A DNA stretch of 6,854 nucleotides. Source: Candidatus Gastranaerophilales bacterium (GTDB lineage Bacteria > Cyanobacteriota > Vampirovibrionia > Gastranaerophilales > JAILCC01). Location of the stretch: the NCBI GenBank assembly GCA_024408745.1, contig JAKSUS010000064.1, positions 1-6,854 of the forward strand, written 5' to 3'. Below are positions 1-4,604 of this stretch, piece by piece (the stretch's first letter is position 1; each line of letters opens with the position of its first letter). Both the position numbers and the translations under genes were made by a program. The notes beneath the pieces are model-generated. The model saw only the letters and a list, made by a program, of their open reading frames with translations, did no database searches and was not told where the DNA came from.

Positions 1-501
1 ACCGATTATTGCAAGACTTATTGATATTCCAAAAACTTTTTTGGGAGAAAGTTTAAAGAAAGAAAATAAAGCAAAAACAAAAAATGCTAAACCTGCAAAT
101 TGCAAAATATCCAATGAGTATAAACTATATAACAATTTATCCGTAAAAATAGTGTTTTGCGTAATTTTTAAAAGTATAAAAGCAGGAAGTGCATATCTTA
201 TGATATTTAGTCCCCATGCTTTCAAAGTTAAATTTATACCTCTCTTTAAATTGTATTTTGGCGTTGAACGATGGCTATATGATATTCCTACTCCCATCGC
301 AAACATAAAAACAGGTGCGGCAAAAACTCCGCCTATGAAAAGTAATGTTATAATTTGTATTAACGGTGATAAATTATTAATATCGTTAACTCCTGCTAAT
401 GTTGAATGCTCAAATATCATTCCGCAAATTGCAAGCGTTTTTGCTATATCAAGAAAAGTTTGTCTGCCTGTATTAATCTCTTCTTTTTCAAATATTGTCA
501 T
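1..501 (-). CDS. Membrane acyltransferase-like protein, HGSNAT/DUF1624 type (3'-truncated by window edge)
   Basis: The minus strand is open from an ATG at 499-501 to the window edge: 167 residues with no stop, so the C-terminal part is missing. An excellent Shine-Dalgarno (AAGGAG, complement of 510-515) lies 8 bases before the ATG and fixes the start. The protein is strongly hydrophobic, with likely membrane helices near residues 16-31, 47-75, 94-112, 131-149 and from 157 on. Family-like landmarks are the N-terminal 'GRQTFLDIAKTLAICGMIFEH' region with His32 (residues 12-32), 'APVFMFAMGVGISY' (62-75) and 'DILQFAGLAF' (131-140). These resemble the R..LD..RG.AI..M...H, AP.F.F..G and GILQRI.L elements of the heparan-alpha-glucosaminide N-acetyltransferase/DUF1624 family, inner-membrane proteins thought to move acetyl or acyl groups onto glycans. 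The substrate cannot be told from here. The gene is divergent from flagellin, so it is not in its operon; a role in surface-glycan modification would be a guess. A YeiB-like or acyltransferase-3 protein is the main alternative. Confidence 0.72.
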   Translation of the reverse strand, partial: MTIFEKEEINTGRQTFLDIAKTLAICGMIFEHSTLAGVNDINNLSPLIQIITLLFIGGVFAAPVFMFAMGVGISYSHRSTPKYNLKRGINLTLKAWGLNIIRYALPAFILLKITQNTIFTDKLLYSLYSLDILQFAGLAFFVFALFSFFKLSPKKVFGISISLAIIG

Positions 502-553
502 TGATTTAACTCCTTATAAAAAATATTTTATTAGATTATTTAAAAAAAGTAAA
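502..553 (-). promoter_or_regulatory. Candidate promoter and RBS of the divergent membrane protein gene
   Basis: Read on the minus strand, TTTACT (548-553) and TAAAAT (525-530) are separated by 17 bases, matching the sigma-70 consensus at 4/6 and 5/6 positions. Transcription would begin near 518, giving a very short leader that holds the AAGGAG ribosome site (510-515). The region is so A/T-rich that chance matches are likely. The ribosome site is secure, the promoter much less so. Confidence 0.35.
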
Positions 554-558
554 TCTTC

Positions 559-578
559 TTATAAAAGCATTTTTATAA
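559..578. repeat. Perfect inverted repeat, 8-bp arms, 4-base centre
   Basis: TTATAAAA (559-566) and TTTTATAA (571-578) flank GCAT. It lies about 60-75 bases upstream of the membrane protein ATG and just upstream of its candidate -35. It could be an operator. Since the arms are pure A/T, chance occurrence in such DNA is also plausible. Confidence 0.35.
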
Positions 579-642
579 CGGTAAAATACGAAAAAACCTT
601 AGAAAACAATAATTATCAGGTATTTTTTAACAAATCAATAAC

Positions 643-690
643 GGCATGCCAAAGGCATGCTTTTTGGGCATGAGCATGCCCTATTTTTTA
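643..690 (+). repeat. Tandem GCATGCC hairpins with T-runs (terminator-like or REP-like)
   Basis: Two hairpins sit side by side. The first has arms GCATGCC (644-650) and GGCATGC (654-660), an AAA loop and then TTTTT (661-665). The second has arms GGGCAT (666-671) and ATGCCC (676-681), a four-base loop, and then TATTTTTTA (682-690). Each looks like an intrinsic terminator on the plus strand, and the arms can also cross-pair with each other. There is no plus-strand gene upstream in the window for them to terminate, because the preceding gene runs leftward. Possible roles are ending an unannotated small RNA, insulating flagellin from stray transcription, or being a REP-type repeat. A related GGCATGGG follows at 701-708. 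Confidence 0.55.
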
Positions 691-740
691 TCAAATTTTT
701 GGCATGGGTTTAAAAATTTTTTTTCACAAACAGGAGACAT

Positions 741-779
741 GTACGACTTTAGTCGTACAAATTGTATACTAAAGTCGTA
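741..779. repeat. Three-armed TACGACT inverted/direct repeat upstream of flagellin
   Basis: GTACGACT (741-748) and AGTCGTAC (751-758) form an 8-bp inverted repeat around TT. A third arm, ACTAAAGTCGTA (768-779), is the exact reverse complement of TACGACTTTAGT (742-753), so a 12-bp alternative pairing with a 14-base loop is possible. Seen as half-sites, TACGACT occurs once at 742-748 and AGTCGTA twice, at 751-757 and 773-779, exactly 22 bp apart, about two helical turns. The last copy lies where the -35 region of the predicted flagellin promoter would be. This could be an operator for a dimeric regulator, or a palindromic genomic repeat. Confidence 0.6.
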
Positions 780-781
780 TT

Positions 782-806
782 TAGAAAAACAAAAAGTTGC
801 CGATGT
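782..806 (+). promoter_or_regulatory. Sigma-28 (FliA/SigD)-like flagellin promoter, weak -35
   Basis: GCCGATGT (799-806) matches the sigma-28 -10 consensus GCCGATAA/GCCGATAT at the invariant GCCGAT. The -35 side is poor: the nearest TAAA-like word is TAGA (782-785), 13 bases away instead of about 15. Transcription would start near 813, giving a leader of about 47 bases. Flagellin genes are classic sigma-28 targets, so position and gene identity support the call, but the missing -35 lowers confidence. Confidence 0.5.
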
Positions 807-812
807 ATATAT

Positions 813-855
813 GTGTGGAAGGAACCACACGAGTTACATAAGATTAAGGAGAATC
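813..855 (+). promoter_or_regulatory. Flagellin mRNA leader with two AAGGAN hexaloop hairpins, candidate CsrA sites; includes RBS
   Basis: Hairpin 1 pairs GTGTGG (813-818) with CCACAC (825-830) around the six-base loop AAGGAA (819-824). Hairpin 2 pairs GATT (842-845) with AATC (852-855) around AAGGAG (846-851), which is the flagellin Shine-Dalgarno 8 bases before the ATG at 860. Both loops fit A-N-G-G-A-N, the form preferred by CsrA/RsmA in short hairpins, and the two GGA cores are 27 bases apart. In Bacillus subtilis CsrA represses flagellin (hag) translation through an upstream hairpin site plus a site on the Shine-Dalgarno, and FliW antagonises it. The same layout is seen here. CsrA binding is inferred; the hairpins and ribosome site are visible. 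Confidence 0.55.
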
Positions 856-859
856 GAAC

Positions 860-1714
860 ATGAGCATTGTAGTAAACACTAACGTCACATCATTAAAAGT
901 ACAACAAAACTTAAACAGAGCAAACGCAGGTATCACACAAGTAACAGAACGTTTAACAACAGGTTTTAGAATCAATCACGCAGCAGATGACGCAGCCGGC
1001 TTATCAATTTCACAAAGTATGTTATCACAAGTAAACGGCACATCAATTGCACAAGATAATACTCAACACGGTATCAACTTACTTCAAACAGCAGAAGGTG
1101 ATATGTCAGTTATCCAAGACCACTTACAAAGTATCAGAGATTTAACGGTTCAGGCAGCTAACGGTACATATTCAACAGCTGAAAAAGAAATGATTTCAAG
1201 AGAAGTTTTAGCACGTTTCGAAGAAATCACAAGACTTGCAAATGTATCTAAATTCAGTGATATTCCTTTATTGTCAAACGATCACAACAGTGCATTAGTA
1301 TTACAAATTGGTGCTAATTCAAGTGAATATGACAGATTGGATATCTCTGATGCATTAATCAAAATGACTGCAACAGCATTAAATGCTGATTTCACAGAAG
1401 AAAAAGTCAAAGCAGCATTTGCTACTTCAGACAACGCTTCTGCATTTATCCAAATAATAGATAACGCAATTGATAAAGTTTCTCAATGCAGATCAAGAGT
1501 TGGTGCTTACCAAAACAGAATTGATGCAACAATGGAAAGTTTAGTTATTAGAGAACAAAACTTATCCGCTTCATTATCAGAACTCAGGGATGCAGACATA
1601 GCTAAGGAGGCAGCAGAATTAACAAAACAACAAATTTTGCAACAAACATCTGCTGCATTGTTAAGTCAAGCAAATTCAAACCCAACTATCGCTCTTCAAT
1701 TATTACAATCATAG
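860..1714 (+). CDS. fliC: Flagellin, short D0-D1 type
   Basis: This 284-residue protein is the flagellar filament subunit, exported through the flagellar type III apparatus and polymerised outside the cell. The N-terminal D0/D1 part (residues 1-140) shows 'RLTTGFRINHAADDAAGLSIS' (31-51) and 'IRDLTVQAANGTYS' (92-105). The C-terminal D1/D0 part shows 'RVGAYQNRID' (213-222) and 'LTKQQILQQTSAALLSQAN' (254-272), ending with the usual LLQ-type tail. Only about 50-60 residues lie between the conserved halves, so the surface D2/D3 domains are absent, as in other minimal flagellins. The start is fixed by AAGGAG 8 bases upstream and the canonical N-terminus. Codon choice is strongly selected (TTA, ACA, AAC, ATC), consistent with high expression. 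Odd points are a cysteine at 210 and a serine at 91 where Salmonella has the TLR5-contact Arg90. It appears monocistronic, with no other flagellar gene in view. B. subtilis would call it hag. Confidence 0.97.
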   Translation: MSIVVNTNVTSLKVQQNLNRANAGITQVTERLTTGFRINHAADDAAGLSISQSMLSQVNGTSIAQDNTQHGINLLQTAEGDMSVIQDHLQSIRDLTVQAANGTYSTAEKEMISREVLARFEEITRLANVSKFSDIPLLSNDHNSALVLQIGANSSEYDRLDISDALIKMTATALNADFTEEKVKAAFATSDNASAFIQIIDNAIDKVSQCRSRVGAYQNRIDATMESLVIREQNLSASLSELRDADIAKEAAELTKQQILQQTSAALLSQANSNPTIALQLLQS

Positions 1715-1749
1715 TTGAAACAATAGTTGAGCATTTGCTGAAACTTCTT

Positions 1750-1781
1750 AAGACCGGACAGTGTGTAGTCCGGTCTTTTTT
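1750..1781 (+). terminator. Strong intrinsic terminator of flagellin
   Basis: AAGACCGGAC (1750-1759) pairs perfectly over 10 bp with GTCCGGTCTT (1768-1777), with an eight-base loop. The 3' arm runs into the uninterrupted T-run 1776-1781. It lies 35 bases after the flagellin stop and separates this highly expressed gene from clpB. The opposite strand lacks a comparable T-run, so it acts in one direction. Confidence 0.93.
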
Positions 1782-1831
1782 AATGCAAAATTTTTTAATT
1801 TATTAAATAAAAATTAATTTTTGTGGAGTTT

Positions 1832-1876
1832 TTGAAAAATAACGTTAAAATAAAAAATATAAGATAGTTTATAGGA
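1832..1876 (+). promoter_or_regulatory. Candidate clpB promoter and ribosome binding site
   Basis: The clpB leader region is almost pure A/T. The best elements are TTGAAA (1832-1837) with TATAAG (1858-1863), though the 20-base spacing is too long, or TTGTGG (1821-1826) with TAAAAT (1846-1851), 19 bases apart. Neither is convincing. The ribosome site is AGGA (1873-1876), a rather long 12 bases before the ATG at 1889. I see no CIRCE (HrcA) or CtsR operator and no sigma-32-type box, so heat-shock control of clpB is not visible here. Confidence 0.3.
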
Positions 1877-1888
1877 AAGTGAAAACCC

Positions 1889-4483
1889 ATGATAGATTTT
1901 AATAAATTAACTTTGCAGGCAGAAAATACCGTTATCGCTTCACAAAACACAATGAAACGATTTCAAAACTCTCAGCTTGAACCGTTGCATTTGCTTTATA
2001 CTTCTTTAGAAGATAATACAACAGTTCTTCATGATATTTTAAAAGAAATTAATGTTAAACCTGAAAATCTTTTGGAAGATACACAAAAAGCATTAAATAA
2101 TCTTCCTAAAATTTCTTATGAGCAAAATTCCGATAATTTGTACTTTTCTCATGAATTTAATGCTATGTATGACAGAGCCGTTGAAATTGCAAATTCAATG
2201 AAAGATACTTTTGTAAGTTTAGAACATTTTTTACTTTCTATGACAAATGACGAAAACGCAACAGTTTATAAAGTTTTAAAAAACAATAATGTTACCGAAA
2301 GCAAAATTTTAAATGCACTCAAAAAAATAAGGGGGAAAGCGACCGTGAATAATCAGGAAGCAGAAAATAATTATAAAGTTTTGGAAAAATATTCAACTGA
2401 TTTAACAAAATTAGCAAGAGAAGGCAAACTTGACCCCGTAATCGGTCGTGATGAAGAAATCAGACGTGTTATTCAGGTTTTGAATCGTAAGACGAAAAAC
2501 AACCCTGTATTAATCGGTGAACCCGGTGTCGGCAAAACTGCAATAGCAGAAGCACTTGCACTCAGAATAGTCAGGGGTGATGTTCCTGAAAACTTGAAAA
2601 ACGATATTTTGGTTTCACTTGATTTAGGTGCATTAATTGCAGGTGCAAAATACAAAGGTGAATTTGAAGAACGCTTAAAATCAGTATTGAAAGAAGTTAA
2701 AGGATCTGATGGTCAAATTATTTTATTCATAGATGAACTTCATACAATGGTTGGTGCAGGCGGAGGCGAAGGTTCAATGGATGCAGGCAACCTTTTAAAA
2801 CCAATGCTTGCAAGAGGTGAACTCCGTTGTATCGGTGCAACTACTTTAAATGAATACAGAAAATATTTTGAAAAAGATCCTGCTTTAGAACGTTGTTTTC
2901 AGCCTGTATTAATTGAAGAACCGACTGTTGAAGATACCGTAAGTATTTTAAGAGGTTTAAAAGAACGTTATGAAGTTCACCATGGAGTAACAATAAAAGA
3001 TTCCGCACTTATTGCAGCAGCAAAACTCTCCGACAGATATATTTCAGACAGATTTTTACCGGATAAAGCAATCGATTTAATTGATGAAGCTGCTTCATCA
3101 TTAAGAATAGAAATTGACAGTATGCCCGAAGAATTAGACAATTTAGTCAGACAAAAAATTCAACTTGAAATTGAAAGAGAAGCAATAAAGAAAGAAGAAG
3201 ATGAAGATTCAAAAATCAAAGTTGATAAATTAACTGTTGAAATAAACGAGCTTCAAAATAAAATTGATGAAATCAAAACTCAATGGGATAAAGAGAAAAA
3301 TTCAATTTCAAGTGTTTCCTCAATAAAAGATGAAATTGAACAAACAAAAATTTTAATCGAAAAAGCCGAAAGAGAAACTGATTTAGCAAAAGCAGCCGAA
3401 TTAAAATACGGTAAATTAAATGATTTGCAAAAACAGTTAAAAGATATTGAAGAAAACAAAGATGCTCCGCACAATAAACTATTAAAAGAAGAAATTACTG
3501 AAGATGATATTGCGGAAGTTATTTCAAAATGGACAAAAATTCCTGTCAGCAAACTTATGGAAAGTGAAAAGCAAAAACTTTTAAAGATGGAAGATTTTTT
3601 ACACTCAAGAGTTGTAGGGCAGGATGAAGCCGTTAATGTTATTTCGGATTCCATAAGACGCGCAAGGGCAGGATTAAATGACCCTCGCAGACCCGTTGGT
3701 TCGTTTATTTTCTTAGGGCCAACAGGTGTTGGTAAAACTGAACTTGCAAAATCATTAGCAGAATTTTTATTTAATGATGAAGACGCACTTATAAGAATTG
3801 ATATGTCAGAATATATGGAAAAATTTGCAGTATCTCGTTTGGTCGGAGCGCCTCCGGGGTATGTAGGATATGAAGAAGGCGGACAGTTAACTGAAGCTGT
3901 AAGAAGAAAACCATATAGTGTTGTACTTTTTGATGAAATCGAAAAAGCACATCCTGACGTATTTAACATTATGCTTCAACTTCTTGATGACGGAAGATTA
4001 ACCGACTCAAAAGGTAAAACCGTTGATTTTAAAAATACCGTTATCATTATGACAAGTAATATCGGAAGCAACTTAATTTTAGACAGTATGATTAATGATA
4101 AATCAAAAGAAGAAACTAAATCGGAAGTTATGGAAATTATGCATGGAAACTTCCGTCCTGAATTCCTAAACAGAATTGATGAAATTGTTTTCTTTGACGG
4201 TTTATCTCAAAAACAACTTGAAAGAATTGTTGATATTCAACTTAAACATCTTGATAGCTTATTAAAAGAGCAAGAACTATCATTTATAATAACTGATGGA
4301 GCAAAAGCATTTTTGGCACAAGAAGGTTACGACCCGGCTTATGGTGCAAGACCACTCAAAAGAGTTATTCGTCAAATGATAGAAAATCCGCTTGCAAAAC
4401 TAATATTAGAAGGTAAATTTGCAGGTTCAAATTTAATCAAAATAGATGTTAAAGACGGAAAAATAATTTTTCTTAAAAACTAA
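1889..4483 (+). CDS. clpB: ClpB/Hsp100 ATP-dependent disaggregase chaperone
   Basis: This cytosolic hexameric AAA+ unfoldase threads aggregated proteins through its pore and hands them to DnaK/DnaJ/GrpE for refolding. At 864 residues it is the usual ClpB length. An N-terminal Clp_N domain (about 1-145) precedes NBD1, with Walker A GEPGVGKT (210-217), pore-loop Tyr255 in 'GAKYKGEFE', Walker B 'IILFIDELH' (277-285) and Arg335 as probable arginine finger. The coiled-coil middle domain (about 408-530) is full length, which distinguishes ClpB from ClpA and ClpC, and includes 'YGKLNDLQKQL' (507-517). NBD2 follows, with Walker A GPTGVGKT (610-617), pore-loop Tyr658, Walker B 'VVLFDEIEKAH' (678-688), sensor-1 Asn724, probable finger Arg762 and sensor-2 'GARPLKR' (819-825). 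All catalytic residues are intact. No ClpP-binding IGF loop is evident, in keeping with a refolding rather than degrading role. A second start may exist at codon 153. Confidence 0.97.
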   Translation: MIDFNKLTLQAENTVIASQNTMKRFQNSQLEPLHLLYTSLEDNTTVLHDILKEINVKPENLLEDTQKALNNLPKISYEQNSDNLYFSHEFNAMYDRAVEIANSMKDTFVSLEHFLLSMTNDENATVYKVLKNNNVTESKILNALKKIRGKATVNNQEAENNYKVLEKYSTDLTKLAREGKLDPVIGRDEEIRRVIQVLNRKTKNNPVLIGEPGVGKTAIAEALALRIVRGDVPENLKNDILVSLDLGALIAGAKYKGEFEERLKSVLKEVKGSDGQIILFIDELHTMVGAGGGEGSMDAGNLLKPMLARGELRCIGATTLNEYRKYFEKDPALERCFQPVLIEEPTVEDTVSILRGLKERYEVHHGVTIKDSALIAAAKLSDRYISDRFLPDKAIDLIDEAASSLRIEIDSMPEELDNLVRQKIQLEIEREAIKKEEDEDSKIKVDKLTVEINELQNKIDEIKTQWDKEKNSISSVSSIKDEIEQTKILIEKAERETDLAKAAELKYGKLNDLQKQLKDIEENKDAPHNKLLKEEITEDDIAEVISKWTKIPVSKLMESEKQKLLKMEDFLHSRVVGQDEAVNVISDSIRRARAGLNDPRRPVGSFIFLGPTGVGKTELAKSLAEFLFNDEDALIRIDMSEYMEKFAVSRLVGAPPGYVGYEEGGQLTEAVRRKPYSVVLFDEIEKAHPDVFNIMLQLLDDGRLTDSKGKTVDFKNTVIIMTSNIGSNLILDSMINDKSKEETKSEVMEIMHGNFRPEFLNRIDEIVFFDGLSQKQLERIVDIQLKHLDSLLKEQELSFIITDGAKAFLAQEGYDPAYGARPLKRVIRQMIENPLAKLILEGKFAGSNLIKIDVKDGKIIFLKN
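2329..2347 (+). promoter_or_regulatory. clpB: Candidate internal translation start of clpB (short ClpB isoform)
   Basis: AAGGGGG (2329-2335) lies 9 bases before an in-frame GTG (2345-2347, Val153), directly at the junction between the N-domain and NBD1. Starting there would give a 712-residue ClpB without its N-domain. E. coli and Synechococcus make such a short form from an internal GTG at the equivalent place (E. coli Val149), and the local sequence TVNNQEAEN resembles E. coli SVNDQGAED. The G-run stands out in this A/T-rich gene. Initiation itself is inferred. Confidence 0.5.
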
Positions 4484-4515
4484 TAACACTTCAATTGAAA
4501 AGTTATAACTTTTTC

Positions 4516-4548
4516 AAAATCAAACAATTAATTTTGTTTGATTTTTTT
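4516..4548 (+). terminator. Intrinsic terminator of clpB
   Basis: AAAATCAAACAA (4516-4527) pairs over 12 bp with TTGTTTGATTTT (4534-4545) around a six-base loop, and the T-run continues to 4548. The stem is G/C-poor but long. A smaller palindrome, AAAAGTTATAACTTTT (4498-4513), lies just before it and may add to termination. It starts 33 bases after the clpB stop, where the convergent rpoD transcript arrives. Confidence 0.75.
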
Positions 4549-4556
4549 ATAGGCAC

Positions 4557-4587
4557 AAAAAAGACATGTTAAAAAACATGCCTTTTT
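4557..4587 (-). terminator. Intrinsic terminator of the dnaG-rpoD operon
   Basis: In the minus-strand RNA, AAAAAGGCAUGUU (complement of 4575-4587) pairs with AACAUGUCUUUUU (complement of 4558-4570) around a UUUU loop. A six-U run (complement of 4557-4562) ends the structure. The single non-Watson-Crick position is a G-U pair on the minus strand but an A-C mismatch on the plus strand, so the stem is better suited to terminate rpoD than clpB. It begins 17 bases after the rpoD stop. Confidence 0.8.
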
Positions 4588-4604
4588 ATATATAAAAGTA
4601 ATTG

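Larger units (their letters stand above)
502..859. other. Divergent intergenic control region, 358 bases, no gene supported
   Basis: This stretch separates the divergent membrane protein gene from flagellin. In order from the left it holds the minus-strand promoter and RBS, an inverted repeat TTATAAAA/TTTTATAA (559-578), and GCATGCC hairpins followed by T-runs (643-690). An A/T-only inverted repeat (AAATTTTT 693-700 with AAAAATTT 712-719) follows, then the three-armed TACGACT repeat (741-779), a sigma-28-like promoter element (799-806) and the flagellin leader (about 813-859). Plus-strand open frames that cross it have no usable ribosome site, no recognisable protein features and run through the hairpins, so I do not call them genes. 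The density of inverted repeats suggests regulation, or the remains of REP-type repeats. Confidence 0.6.

Noticed and set aside
41..673. A plus-strand open frame of about 210 codons opposite the membrane protein gene
   Set aside because: It has no ribosome site and no recognisable domain, and it continues through intergenic hairpins. The opposite strand has a good RBS and clear membrane-protein family landmarks.
770..806. TAAAGTCG (770-777) as the sigma-28 -35 paired with GCCGATGT
   Set aside because: The gap from TAAA to GCCGAT is 25 bases, about 10 more than the known spacing, so they are unlikely to be read together by one polymerase.
690..860. A sigma-54 promoter upstream of flagellin
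   Set aside because: TTGGCATGGG (699-708) is suggestive, but no GC follows at the required GG-N10-GC spacing.
646..882. A small plus-strand open frame ending inside flagellin, with an internal ATG at 739-741 after AGGAG
   Set aside because: The AGGAG is only 2 bases from that ATG, too close to work. The frame spans the TACGACT repeat and the predicted promoter, and it overlaps the flagellin start. A leader peptide is not excluded but not supported.
1782..1888. A CIRCE or CtsR heat-shock operator before clpB
   Set aside because: No TTAGCACTC/GAGTGCTAA pair and no tandem AGGTCAAA are present. The only palindromes, such as AAAAATTAATTTTT at 1809-1822, are A/T-only and uninformative.
2473..2655. 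A minus-strand open frame inside clpB
   Set aside because: It is antisense to the conserved NBD1 Walker A region, with no RBS or family match. It is a by-product of clpB codon use.
3280..3969. A 229-codon minus-strand open frame inside clpB
   Set aside because: It is antisense to the middle domain and NBD2. Its serine-rich sequence mirrors the Glu/Lys/Asp-rich coding strand, so it is a shadow.
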